This document shows positions 1-7,537 of a DNA stretch of 23,034 nt, in pieces. The notes under the pieces were generated by a model. The model saw nothing but the letters and a program-made list of their open reading frames with translations, had not been told where the DNA came from and made no database searches. The number at the start of each line of letters is the position of its first letter. Within the stretch, counting starts at the first letter, position 1. The DNA is taken from assembly GCA_026419705.1 (NCBI GenBank), contig JANZYY010000014.1:1-23034 (forward strand). The letters run 5' to 3'. Both the position numbers and the translations under genes were made by a program. Origin of the DNA: Fischerella sp. GTDB lineage: Bacteria; Cyanobacteriota; Cyanobacteriia; Cyanobacteriales; Nostocaceae.

Positions 1-13
1 TGTCTATACAGCG

Positions 14-670
14 ATGGCGCAGGTGTTCCTCGCCAAGAATCGGTGTGGACATATCCTCTTTTTGGAGCGTCCGGACAGCGAAAACTTAAAAGCAGCCTAC
101 TGTGAAGGGAACGGGCAACTCGCATGGGAAACTGTCAGTCACTATGGCGACGCTTTCCTCCCAGAAAACTATCCAGACTTGCAGCAAATTCGGAGTCAGC
201 TTCACAAAGAAGACTCTCCACAGCAAACCGAGCGACTAGCGCTTGTCGATATCGTCAGCGACCTCTTCGCCGATCTTGGCTACGACGTACCTTCTACCTT
301 CTACTGGACATTTTTGCATCCACTTGAGCGAGCAGACCTATTTGAGGTTCGCTCCTTCCGATTTAGTGAAAAGGACATTGCAGTGGCGCGGAAGTTTGAT
401 GCGATCCTACATGGGGGATATGTGTCAATGCTACGGCGGTTTATTGACAGTGTGTCGAGTCGTCGCGGCTACTTGATCGAACATGGATGCGGCTGTGAAA
501 ATCACCTGGCAAAACTCAAGCCATGCGACCGGCCTTTTAACTACACAATTCCGTCAGAAGCTCGACGGAAGACACTTCGCGCATTTTTCTGGAGCGTGAT
601 GGAAGAATACTTGCTGTTCGAACAGCGATCGGCCACACGACTCGTTTACGCGGACGACCTTATCCTCTAA
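14..670 (+). CDS. Unrecognised 218-aa protein
   Basis: I do not recognise a family. The frame is open to the left window edge (four codons upstream of the ATG), so the true start could lie outside the window. The predicted protein is soluble, with no signal peptide or membrane segment. Visible points are aromatic- and acid-rich stretches, a short cysteine cluster (C159, C161 and C171, in the context EHGCGCENH) that could bind metal, and a basic helix around residues 181-190 (SEARRKTLRA). Its third codon positions look more GC-rich than those of the neighbouring genes, which may mean recent acquisition, though I did not compute this. It converges on aroF with only 74 bp between the stop codons. 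That it is a real gene rests on length and its continuous, protein-like composition. Confidence 0.7.
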   Translation: MAQVFLAKNRCGHILFLERPDSENLKAAYCEGNGQLAWETVSHYGDAFLPENYPDLQQIRSQLHKEDSPQQTERLALVDIVSDLFADLGYDVPSTFYWTFLHPLERADLFEVRSFRFSEKDIAVARKFDAILHGGYVSMLRRFIDSVSSRRGYLIEHGCGCENHLAKLKPCDRPFNYTIPSEARRKTLRAFFWSVMEEYLLFEQRSATRLVYADDLIL

Positions 671-698
671 GCTGAAAGGGTTTTTCATTTCAAGGACC

Positions 699-725
699 TA
701 GCACCCTGAACGATTCAGAGTGCTA
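699..725. terminator. Hairpin between convergent genes
   Basis: Stem TAGCAC-c-CTGAA, loop CGA, then TTCAG-a-GTGCTA: eleven pairs with one internal mismatch. It lies in the 74-bp gap between two converging stop codons, so it probably ends both transcripts. There is no strong T-run on either side. Confidence 0.5.
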
Positions 726-744
726 CGGTCGGCTTTCAACTCTG

Positions 745-1803
745 CTATGCTAAAGCCACAGCTGGTTCCGGCCAGCGTCCAACAGCTTTACCAATCACTC
801 CCAGTTCTTGCATCAACTGATCGAAAGCCTCTGGTGTCAAAGATTGAGGACCATCAGACAAAGCTTTCTTGGGATTGGGATGAACCTCAATCATCAGAGA
901 ATCACATCCTGCTGCAACAGACGCCATTGCCATTGAAGGTACATGAGCTGCCCAACCTGTACCGTGACTTGGGTCAATCATAATCGGCAGGTGAGTTAGG
1001 TTTCGCAACACTGGTATTGCTGATATATCCAGGGTGTTGCGGGTATACTGGCGATCGAAAGTGCGAATTCCCCGCTCGCACAAAATTACATTTGGATTTC
1101 CCGCTGCCAGAATATATTCAGCAGCCATTAACCATTCTTCAATAGTTGCTGACATTCCACGCTTGAGGAGAACAGGTTTTGGCTGCGCTCCCACTTTTTT
1201 AAGTAGGGAGAAGTTTTGCATATTTCTTGCCCCTACTTGAACGACATCAGCGACTTCTGCGATTTTATCTAAATCAGCAGCATCCATAACTTCCGTAATA
1301 ATGCCCAGTCCGCTGACTTCCCGGGCCATTGCAAGTAATTCTAAAGCGCTTTCACCGTGACCTTGGAAGGCATAAGGCGAGGTCCGGGGTTTGTATGCGC
1401 CACCGCGCAGAAACCTCGCTCCCGCCGCCTTGACGCGCTGCGCCGTCTCAACGATCATCTCCTCATTTTCGACTGAGCAAGGACCAGCTACCACTACCAA
1501 GGGGTGGTGTTCGCCGAATGTTACAGTCCCATCTGGAGTATTTACCACTACCTCAGAAGCTTCTCCATGGCGGAATTGGCGGCTAGCTCGTTTGTAAGGC
1601 TGTTCTACCCGTAGTACTTGCTCGATCCAAGGGCTAATTTCCTGAATTTGTAATGGATCTAAATCGGCAGTTTCACCGACTAGACCAATTACTACTTTGT
1701 GCTTACCAACTATTTTTTCTGGTGTCAGCCCCCAAGTGGTTAGTTCCTCACTAATGCGGTTGATTTCCGCCTCAGGGGAACCAATTTTCATAACTACAAT
1801 CAT
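745..1803 (-). CDS. aroF: 3-deoxy-7-phosphoheptulonate (DAHP) synthase, AroA-beta/AroF type
   Basis: This enzyme condenses phosphoenolpyruvate with erythrose 4-phosphate in the first step of the shikimate pathway, in the cytosol. At 352 aa it has the layout of the family with an N-terminal ferredoxin-like regulatory domain (about residues 1-70) followed by a TIM barrel. Hallmarks are AGPCS at 106-110 (phosphate and metal site), KPRTSP at 138-143, LLKRG at 212-216 and DPSHG at 277-281. The upstream ATG gives MIVVMKIGS; a second in-frame ATG four codons later is also possible. No Shine-Dalgarno sequence is visible, and the 5' flank is a heptamer repeat array. The N-terminal domain in this family commonly gives feedback control by aromatic amino acids; that is family knowledge, not seen here. 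Confidence 0.96.
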   Translation of the reverse strand: MIVVMKIGSPEAEINRISEELTTWGLTPEKIVGKHKVVIGLVGETADLDPLQIQEISPWIEQVLRVEQPYKRASRQFRHGEASEVVVNTPDGTVTFGEHHPLVVVAGPCSVENEEMIVETAQRVKAAGARFLRGGAYKPRTSPYAFQGHGESALELLAMAREVSGLGIITEVMDAADLDKIAEVADVVQVGARNMQNFSLLKKVGAQPKPVLLKRGMSATIEEWLMAAEYILAAGNPNVILCERGIRTFDRQYTRNTLDISAIPVLRNLTHLPIMIDPSHGTGWAAHVPSMAMASVAAGCDSLMIEVHPNPKKALSDGPQSLTPEAFDQLMQELGVIGKAVGRWPEPAVALA

Positions 1804-1807
1804 GTCA

Positions 1808-1835
1808 GTTACTAATTGCTAGTTGCTATTAGCTA
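1808..1835. repeat. Heptamer array touching the aroF start codon
   Basis: Four degenerate 7-bp units (GTTACTA, ATTGCTA, GTTGCTA, TTAGCTA on the plus strand) end four bases from the aroF ATG. This is the pattern of STRR heptanucleotide repeats known from heterocystous cyanobacteria. It occupies the place where a ribosome binding site would be expected. Confidence 0.6.
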
Positions 1836-2105
1836 TTATCCAAGTAAGTGGACATGTATAAACATAAAAACATTATTTTCAGGGTAAAGCTTGCGAAATC
1901 ATCCCGATCCTAAAGTAGTTAAAAAATTTAACGCTCAGTGGTTTTGCTACTGCTAGTATTGAGTATAAAAAATTATAAATTTTTAATTAGAGATATTTTA
2001 TAAAGTAAATATTAAGTAGGGGAGCCAATGCAAACACGTTGTGTTACGTCTACGTAAGGATTTGAAAGTTTGAGAGATTTATAACTTATCCTCACACACC
2101 AACTA

Positions 2106-2133
2106 GGTGCGTTACACTTTGCTGGAACGCACC
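2106..2133. repeat. GGTGCGTT/AACGCACC inverted repeat
   Basis: An 8-bp inverted repeat (GGTGCGTT at 2106-2113, AACGCACC at 2126-2133) with a 12-nt loop. It resembles the GGTGCGTTACGC-type palindromic filler common in cyanobacterial intergenic DNA. Confidence 0.6.
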
Positions 2134-2176
2134 CTACAATCTCAGGTTTACTCGATCGATCGTCTGTTAGTTTAGC

Positions 2177-2210
2177 AATGTTGAAGTTGGGAAACTTAAA
2201 CTTCAACATT
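2177..2210 (+). terminator. Perfect 12-bp stem-loop with T-run
   Basis: AATGTTGAAGTT at 2177-2188 pairs without mismatch with AACTTCAACATT at 2199-2210 around a 10-nt loop. On the plus strand it is followed by further Ts, giving TTTTT. On the minus strand it lies about 80 bp beyond the PAM68 stop but has no T-run there, so the plus-strand orientation is favoured. Confidence 0.5.
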
Positions 2211-2289
2211 TTTCTCAAACCCAATCAATACACCGGAAATCATAAAGATTCCGATTCAGCTGGTATCTCATATCCGAGCGCTATTTAAA

Positions 2290-2754
2290 TCATACGTTCT
2301 TCTGCCGAGATTCACGCCAAGCTGCCACCATCCGTCCCCAATTGGTAGTAAATTCATTCCAACCCAACAGAGTTCCGGTTCTCTCCTCATCCCAAGAAGC
2401 AGAAAGAGCACCGTACGAGATTCCCAACACTCCCAAACCAAAGAATCCCATGTTTACTAGTAACACAGCGACGGGAGGCAGTTTGATACCAGCTTTGGTC
2501 AAAAGCAGATAGCTGACAACTAGGGTGAGAATACCCAAAAAAGTTGGTATTCCAGAGAAGCCAGCCACGCGGCGTATCATCCGTTGGCTGACTACCTGAG
2601 GTATTGCAACTTCTTCTTTGCTGTAACGTGGCTTTTTCTTTTCGTTTTTTGGAGATTCTGGTTGGGTAGCGCTGGATTTACTGGTAGCTTTGGCTGGCTT
2701 TTGGCGCTTTTTGTTCGGTTCAAAGGGTAAGCGTTCAGATTCTTCAGCAGACAT
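2290..2754 (-). CDS. pam68: PAM68-family photosystem II assembly protein
   Basis: This small membrane protein belongs to the PAM68 family (DUF3464), which assists early photosystem II assembly, notably chlorophyll loading of CP47, and has been reported to associate with ribosomes in Synechocystis. The 154-aa product has a charged, Lys/Pro-rich cytosolic N-terminus (residues 1-60), two hydrophobic segments (about 69-87 and 95-115) joined by a short loop, and a tail with the acidic/tryptophan motif SWDEERTG at 120-127. It starts 14 bp after the rpsO stop codon on the same strand, so the two are very likely cotranscribed, matching the neighbourhood I recall from Synechocystis. Assignment is by sequence feel and layout, not alignment. 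Confidence 0.87.
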   Translation of the reverse strand: MSAEESERLPFEPNKKRQKPAKATSKSSATQPESPKNEKKKPRYSKEEVAIPQVVSQRMIRRVAGFSGIPTFLGILTLVVSYLLLTKAGIKLPPVAVLLVNMGFFGLGVLGISYGALSASWDEERTGTLLGWNEFTTNWGRMVAAWRESRQKNV

Positions 2755-2768
2755 AAGGCGGTAGTTTC

Positions 2769-3038
2769 CTATCCACGAATACCGAGACGGGTAATCAGTG
2801 CTTGATATTTTTCCCGATCCTCTTTCTGTATATAGGCTAAAAGACGTTTGCGTTGACCGATCAACTTCAACAAACCTCGACGAGAAGAAAAGTCCTTCTT
2901 ATTGGCTTGCAGATGTTCACTAAGACGGTTTATACGCTCAGTCAGCATGGCAATTTGGATATCGGCAGAGCCGGTATCGGTTTCATGAATTTGGTATTGC
3001 GAGATGATCTCTTGTTTGCGCTGTTGCGTCAGAGCCAT
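2769..3038 (-). CDS. rpsO: 30S ribosomal protein S15
   Basis: S15 binds 16S rRNA at the three-way junction of the central domain and helps build the platform of the small subunit. The 89-aa product starting MALTQQRKQEI has the family's usual length. It carries the conserved HETDTGSADIQ (residues 18-28), the central basic segment with SSRRGLL, and the LLAYIQKED region. The frame is open 29 codons further upstream, but that extension is cysteine-rich, unlike S15, and lies within a structured leader, so the ATG at 3038 is chosen. PAM68 follows 14 bp downstream. The leader may allow self-regulation by S15 (separate entry). Confidence 0.97.
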   Translation of the reverse strand: MALTQQRKQEIISQYQIHETDTGSADIQIAMLTERINRLSEHLQANKKDFSSRRGLLKLIGQRKRLLAYIQKEDREKYQALITRLGIRG

Positions 3039-3067
3039 GATCCAATCAATTATTGTTTCTAAATTTG

Positions 3068-3124
3068 TGCAGCAGTTTCTCATATTATCACAGCCATCAT
3101 GGTATATGTTGTGGCACTGCTGCA
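3068..3124 (-). promoter_or_regulatory. Stem-loop leader of rpsO, possible S15 autoregulatory site
   Basis: In the rpsO 5' leader, nine bases (ACTGCTGCA on the plus strand, 3116-3124) pair perfectly with TGCAGCAGT (3068-3076), and three more A-T pairs follow past a single bulge. The enclosed 39 nt can form inner pairs (GCCA with TGGC, or CACA with TGTG). The element ends about 30 nt before the start codon. In several bacterial phyla S15 represses its own mRNA through structurally different leaders; a similar role here is inference. Confidence 0.45.
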
Positions 3125-3159
3125 AAATTATAGATGAGGGTTAATCTTGCTGAGTCTAA

Positions 3160-3744
3160 CTAGCCGCGAGTTCTTTCCAGCAAAAGCATCATCATCAAAC
3201 TTAACAAAACCTGCTTTTCTTCACGATCGCTCATTTGAGCGACAGGTTTGATCGTAAATTTTCTAGAGAGAAAAGAAGGGATTTTCTCCAAACGCATCAC
3301 AACTGTACCATCGTCACGGCTAACTAGGTAGACTGGGTTAAACACGTAACCACTGAATATCCCAACTATGGGGAGTTCTGCAAATAGAGCATCCATAACT
3401 TTGATCCAGGGGTTTTTTTCTTGGATGTTTAAGGTGGATGTCTCACCATCAAAAATGTCGTAACGCGCCCGCCATAAGGATTTCATGCCTCGTCTTTTCA
3501 CAGCACCAATAGGGATTTCGCTGGCGTCGGTGAAGTTATAGCGAGCTGAAAAGTCAATTATGCGGTCGGCTTTGATGTAGTAAAGCGGTTGGGTTCGCTC
3601 TGCATCAGCAAAGACGGTAATTGCTTCTTTGAGTTTGAAGAGTTTTTGTCTAACGTAGAACACCAAATTTCCCTGAGCATCAACTACTGACATTTGGGGT
3701 GCAAGTGCCCAGAATTTAAATGTGAGTTCAAGAGGATACTGCAT
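3160..3744 (-). CDS. LURP-one-related (tubby-like fold) protein
   Basis: The 194-aa product resembles the LURP-one-related family, whose members share the beta-barrel/central helix fold of tubby and phospholipid scramblase proteins; the bacterial role is unknown. Cues are the N-terminal strand-rich part with a default-setting phrase (VVDAQGNLVFYVRQK, 20-34), paired strands with periodic aromatic residues (PLYYIKADRIIDFSARY), a hydrophobic helix near 120-135, and the late VSRDDGTVVMRLEK segment followed by a helical C-terminus. There is no signal peptide. It lies 121 bp upstream of rpsO on the same strand, but the structured rpsO leader between them suggests rpsO has its own control. Confidence 0.65.
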   Translation of the reverse strand: MQYPLELTFKFWALAPQMSVVDAQGNLVFYVRQKLFKLKEAITVFADAERTQPLYYIKADRIIDFSARYNFTDASEIPIGAVKRRGMKSLWRARYDIFDGETSTLNIQEKNPWIKVMDALFAELPIVGIFSGYVFNPVYLVSRDDGTVVMRLEKIPSFLSRKFTIKPVAQMSDREEKQVLLSLMMMLLLERTRG

Positions 3745-4068
3745 ATAAGCAATTAAACAGTGTAATTACTTATATTAATCCCAAGTGTGAAAGATAAATA
3801 ACAGAATTTAGTACAGCTTTGCGTAAAATCGCAGCTTTTTTAAACGCAGAGGAGTGCAAATTAAGCGCACCAGGGGCGCGGAGTCTTTATAAATTTAATT
3901 CGTTACCAGTTTGTATAATTATGGACTAATTTTGTAAGTTGATCTCAAATTCTCAGTGTTTATGTAAAGCTAAGTTTCTGTTGGTAGTAATTCTACTTGA
4001 ATGCGATCGCCTGCACTCACTAATTTCAACATATACTGATTTGACGGAAGCGCAAATTATTCAAAACA
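3745..4068. other. Divergent intergenic region before glpK
   Basis: This 324-bp AT-rich stretch lies between divergent genes and should hold both promoters. It contains one HIP1 octamer (4003-4010) and a CGCAGAGG-type filler fragment near 3845. No clear promoter pair or operator was identified. Confidence 0.5.
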
Positions 4069-5574
4069 ATGAGTAAAACCTTATCATCAGGATACGTCCT
4101 GGCACTGGATTTAGGTACAACAGGCAACCGCGCTTTTGTATTCGATGCTCTTGGCAAGATTGTTGGGCAAGCATACAAAGAGTTAACACAGTATTATCCT
4201 CAGCCTGGATGGCTAGAGCATGACGCTGAGGAAATTTGGCAAGATACTCGCTGGGTGATGCAAACTGCGATCGCAAATGCTCAAATTCACCCCAATGATA
4301 TTGCAGCGATAGGATTAACTGTACAGCGTGAAACCTGCTTAGTTTGGGATAAAACTACTGGAAAACCTCTGCATCGAGCAATCGTTTGGCAGGATCGCCG
4401 CACTGCTTTTTTGTGCAATCAATTACAAGCGCAAGGGTATGCTGAGGAAATTTACGATCGCACTGGTTTAGTTATCGACGCCTACTTTTCTGCTACCAAG
4501 CTTAGATGGCTGTTAGACCATGTGACGGGTATTGACATCAATCATGTTTTAGCTGGCACAATTGATACCTGGATATTGTGGAAACTAACAGGTGGAAAAG
4601 TTCATGCTACTGACCACAGTAACGCCAGCCGTACAATGTTGATGAATCTGGCAACCTGTGCATGGGATGAAACTCTACTGGATTTATTTAAAATTCCCGT
4701 TCAGATATTGCCCCAGATTCAGCCCAGCTTAGGAAGATTTGGTGTCACGGATACTACTGTCATAAGTGCGGAAATCCCCATTACTGCTGTTTTGGGTGAC
4801 CAACAAGCAGCTTTATTCGGTCACGGGTGCGATCGCCCTGGTTTCATGAAATGTACTTACGGCACTGGTAGCTTTTTAGTTGCTCACACTGGCTCAGAAA
4901 TTGTACGTTCTCAACGTCAACTTATCTCCACAGTGGCATGGACGCAAAACCACAATGGCAGTTTAGATGTGGGTTACGCCTTGGAAGGGAGCATGTTTAC
5001 TAGTGGAGCGTGCATCCAATGGTTGCGGGATGGCATCAAACTAATTAAAACTGCTGATGAGACAGAGGCGATCGCCAATCAAGTTGATGATAACGGCGGT
5101 GTATATTTTGTACCTGCATTTAGCGGACTGGGCGCACCCCACTGGGATATGAGCGCGAGGGGAGCCTTTTTTGGCATTACCGCAGCAGTGCGATCGCAGC
5201 ATTTAGTTCGCGCTGTTTTGGAAGCGATCGCCTACCAAGTAAAGGAAGTTGTGCAAGCTATCAGTGCATCTTGCAGTGCACCCATACAGAAATTAACAGT
5301 GGATGGTGGTGCATGTGAGAATAATTTCCTCATGCAGTTCCAAGCAGATGTGTTAGGTATTCCAGTGGAACGTCCAGTCATGCGCGATACCACTGTCCAG
5401 GGTATAGCAATGGCAGCTGGTCTGGCGGCGGGTTTTTGGGATAGTTATGAAGAATTGGTGCGACAACGGCAAATAGACCGTTATTTCTCGCCTGGTGTTG
5501 GGAGTGAATATGCAATAGCTAACTTTATCACTTGGCAAAAGGCGGTGGAACGGGCTAAGCATTGGGTGGAGTAA
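4069..5574 (+). CDS. glpK: Glycerol kinase
   Basis: This cytosolic FGGY-family kinase phosphorylates glycerol to sn-glycerol 3-phosphate with ATP. The 501-aa length and close similarity to E. coli GlpK over the whole protein leave little doubt. The glycerol-contact residues known from E. coli are all present: R87-E88 (QRETC), W107 (VWQDRRT), Y139 (DAYFS), D244 (GDQQAALFG) and F269 (GTGSF). The ATPase-fold phosphate motif reads DLGTTGNRA (14-22) rather than the DQGTTSSRA of E. coli; this looks like a subfamily trait. The C-terminal VDGGACENNFLMQFQ segment is the second nucleotide motif. It stands alone, with no glpF or glpD neighbour, and converges on chlB. Confidence 0.96.
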   Translation: MSKTLSSGYVLALDLGTTGNRAFVFDALGKIVGQAYKELTQYYPQPGWLEHDAEEIWQDTRWVMQTAIANAQIHPNDIAAIGLTVQRETCLVWDKTTGKPLHRAIVWQDRRTAFLCNQLQAQGYAEEIYDRTGLVIDAYFSATKLRWLLDHVTGIDINHVLAGTIDTWILWKLTGGKVHATDHSNASRTMLMNLATCAWDETLLDLFKIPVQILPQIQPSLGRFGVTDTTVISAEIPITAVLGDQQAALFGHGCDRPGFMKCTYGTGSFLVAHTGSEIVRSQRQLISTVAWTQNHNGSLDVGYALEGSMFTSGACIQWLRDGIKLIKTADETEAIANQVDDNGGVYFVPAFSGLGAPHWDMSARGAFFGITAAVRSQHLVRAVLEAIAYQVKEVVQAISASCSAPIQKLTVDGGACENNFLMQFQADVLGIPVERPVMRDTTVQGIAMAAGLAAGFWDSYEELVRQRQIDRYFSPGVGSEYAIANFITWQKAVERAKHWVE

Positions 5575-5617
5575 AAGAGACTAGCGATCGAGGACTGGGA
5601 ATTGGGTTTGATATCTT

Positions 5618-5646
5618 CCCCACACGCTATTGCGCTTGGTGTGGGG
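5618..5646 (+). terminator. Hairpin after glpK
   Basis: CCCCACAC (5618-5625) and GTGTGGGG (5639-5646) form a perfect 8-bp GC-rich stem with a 13-nt loop, 43 bp past the glpK stop. There is no T-run, so it could be a transcript-stabilising hairpin or a factor-dependent stop rather than a classical terminator. Confidence 0.45.
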
Positions 5647-5688
5647 GTTGACACAATCACTTTCCTCAGTCAAGAAGCTATATTTCCT

Positions 5689-5969
5689 CTTTGTGTCTTT
5701 GTGTCTACCCTGCGGTCAGCCCTACTCTACGAGAAGCCGCGCTGTGCGCGTCTACGTCAGTCCTACCCTGCGGTCAGTCGTCCTGCGGGCGTCTACATGG
5801 GGAAAACCACGGCGCTGTATGTGCGGATGCAGGAGAATCCTCACCCGCACCCGCACCTCCCTATAGACGCGCAGCGGCTTCCCGATAGGGTAGACCGCGC
5901 TGACTCACCGTTGCGCATCTATGTGGTGAAAAAATAATTTTTGAAACACCAAGACACTAAGACACCAAG
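5689..5969. repeat. Nested GC-rich repeat island flanked by inverted octamers
   Basis: Outer layer: two CTTTGTGT units at 5689-5704 face three ACACYAAG units at 5946-5969 in the opposite orientation. Inner layer: GTCTACCCT (5703-5711) is inverted as AGGGTAGAC (5887-5895), and a GAAGCCGC...GCGCGTCTA element (5733-5754) is inverted at 5864-5881. The 15-bp CTACCCTGCGGTCAG occurs twice directly, at 5705-5719 and 5763-5777. The core is much more GC-rich than its surroundings. Long frames read through it on the plus strand, but these are by-products of the repeats. It fills most of the glpK-chlB gap. Confidence 0.7.
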
Positions 5970-6010
5970 AAATTTTTATTTTCCAGATTTACACAACCAA
6001 AGGGTTGGTA

Positions 6011-7537
6011 TTACGCTCCTACAGCTTCCTTAGCAGCATACAGCACTTCAACTGTGATATCTTTTATCCCTCGCTCGCGAGCAAATTTCTCGGTGTTGCG
6101 CTTTACTTTACCACGCACAAAGCCAGGAATCTTGTTCAATTCTGCTAGACCATCCTTAGTCCAGTTGAGGTCAGATTCAGCCGAAATGCCTTTGGTAATA
6201 ACTTCTTTAGTGTCGTGTCCACCAAAAATTTCTAATAGATGGTCTTCCATTCCTAAGGTGAAGGAGTTGTATACCAAATCAGCAATTTGGTTAGTACCTT
6301 CGTAACCCAAGAATGGCTTGTAACCAATGGGGAAGTTCTGGATGTGGATGGGTGCTGCTATCACACCGCAGGGAATGTTCAAGCGCTTACCGACATGGCG
6401 TTCCATTTGCGTACCGAAGATAGCAGCGGGTTCGACACGAGCGATCGCATCTCCAATTTCTCCGTGATCGTCGGTAATAATGACTTCATCGCAGTATTCG
6501 CTGACTTGATCGCGGAACCAATCAGCATCGTACTTGCAGTAGGTTCCAGCCCAGACAACGTGAATGCCCATTTCCCGTGCCAAAATTTTGGTCATAGCGG
6601 CGGCGTGGGTATTATCACCAAAGACTACTGCTTTTTTGCCAGTCAAGTTCTGACAGTCAATTGAGCGGGAGAACCAAGCAGCCTGCGATACATGCAGGGT
6701 TTGCTCGTTGATGAATTCTTCGTAATCTACATCAGCGCCTTGGGCGTTAACTACTTGCTGAATTTTACGGATGCAACGCGCAGTTTCCACTACACCCATT
6801 GGCGTGATATCTACGTAAGGCATTCCAAATTCTTGTTCCAAGTAACGAGCTGCCATTACACCAAGTTCGCGGTAAGGCACGAGGTTAAACCAAGCCCGAG
6901 GCAGATTCTTTAACTCGTGAACGGAAGCACCTTCAGGAATAACAGCATTTACCTCAATACCTAAGTCAGCCATCAACCGCTTCAACTCGGTGCAGTCGTG
7001 CTGGTTGTGGAAGCCGAGAGTAGAAATACCGATGATATTGACGGAGGGCTTTTCGGTTTTGCCTTCTGGAAGTTCGCCCTTTTTGCGAGCTTTTTCAATA
7101 TAGAACTGGACAATTTGATGTAGAGTGCGATCGGCTGCTTGCAATTCATTGACGCGATAGTGGTTCACATCTGCTAGCATTACATCACCTTTGGCTTCCA
7201 ACTGCGCCCGTTCCACAAAGTTTTGCAGGTCTTCTTGCAGAATACTAGAGGTGCAGGTAGGGGTAAGAACAATCAGGTCTGGGGTTTCTTCCTTATCCTT
7301 GCGAGTGATGTTGTTTACTACCTTTTCTTGGGAACCGCGTGCTAAAACGTTGCGGTCAACAATACTGGCAGTTACTGGGGTGAAATCTCGCTCCCGTTCC
7401 AGCATGGAACGCATGACGTTAAAGTAGTCATCGCCCAATGGTGCGTGCATGATGGCATGAACGTTTTTGAAAGAACTGGCGATCCGCAGAGTGCCGATAT
7501 GGGCAGGGCCTGCATACATCCAGTAAGCCAATTTCAT
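6011..7537 (-). CDS. chlB: Light-independent protochlorophyllide reductase subunit B
   Basis: ChlB pairs with ChlN to form the catalytic NB component of the nitrogenase-like enzyme that reduces protochlorophyllide to chlorophyllide in the dark; ChlL supplies electrons. The 508-aa product matches the family end to end. Asp36 (in APLGDDYF, 32-39) is the unusual aspartate ligand of the NB [4Fe-4S] cluster, the other three ligands being ChlN cysteines. Conserved TPTCTSSI lies at 92-99, HNQHDC at 177-182, and SRSIDCQNLTGKKAVVFGD at 290-308. The C-terminal helical domain is complete. A Shine-Dalgarno sequence (AGGGAG on the coding strand) lies about 11 nt upstream of the ATG. chlL and chlN are not in this window. 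Confidence 0.97.
   Translation of the reverse strand: MKLAYWMYAGPAHIGTLRIASSFKNVHAIMHAPLGDDYFNVMRSMLERERDFTPVTASIVDRNVLARGSQEKVVNNITRKDKEETPDLIVLTPTCTSSILQEDLQNFVERAQLEAKGDVMLADVNHYRVNELQAADRTLHQIVQFYIEKARKKGELPEGKTEKPSVNIIGISTLGFHNQHDCTELKRLMADLGIEVNAVIPEGASVHELKNLPRAWFNLVPYRELGVMAARYLEQEFGMPYVDITPMGVVETARCIRKIQQVVNAQGADVDYEEFINEQTLHVSQAAWFSRSIDCQNLTGKKAVVFGDNTHAAAMTKILAREMGIHVVWAGTYCKYDADWFRDQVSEYCDEVIITDDHGEIGDAIARVEPAAIFGTQMERHVGKRLNIPCGVIAAPIHIQNFPIGYKPFLGYEGTNQIADLVYNSFTLGMEDHLLEIFGGHDTKEVITKGISAESDLNWTKDGLAELNKIPGFVRGKVKRNTEKFARERGIKDITVEVLYAAKEAVGA

Larger units (their letters stand above)
1976..2215 (+). ncRNA. Possible small RNA with its own terminator
   Basis: A plus-strand promoter candidate (TTTTGC at 1942-1947, 16 bp, TATAAA at 1964-1969) is followed about 200 bp later by a perfect hairpin and a T-run on the same strand. 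No plus-strand coding sequence lies between or immediately upstream, so the hairpin has no obvious gene to terminate. The ends given are estimates. This is inference from promoter-like and terminator-like signals only. Confidence 0.22.
1804..2289. other. 486-bp gene-free stretch upstream of aroF
   Basis: It holds the heptamer array beside aroF, an AT-rich segment with a possible plus-strand promoter (1942-1969), an 8-bp inverted repeat (2106-2133) and a perfect 12-bp hairpin (2177-2210). A 70-codon minus-strand frame at 2012-2224 runs through both inverted repeats and does not look like a gene. Confidence 0.6.

Noticed and set aside
2012..2224. 70-codon minus-strand frame upstream of aroF
   Set aside because: It spans both inverted repeats of the gap and has no ribosome site or familiar sequence.
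3039..3125. Longer rpsO start adding 29 residues
   Set aside because: The extra residues are Cys-rich, unlike S15, and come from the hairpin leader; the 89-aa form has the family length.
5602..5937. Three overlapping plus-strand frames of 65-111 codons
   Set aside because: They read through the GC-rich repeat island in different frames with odd Cys/Arg/Pro-rich products; the openness comes from repeat composition.
6054..7427. Plus-strand frames of 73-125 codons opposite chlB
   Set aside because: Shadows of chlB; no ribosome sites or recognisable products.
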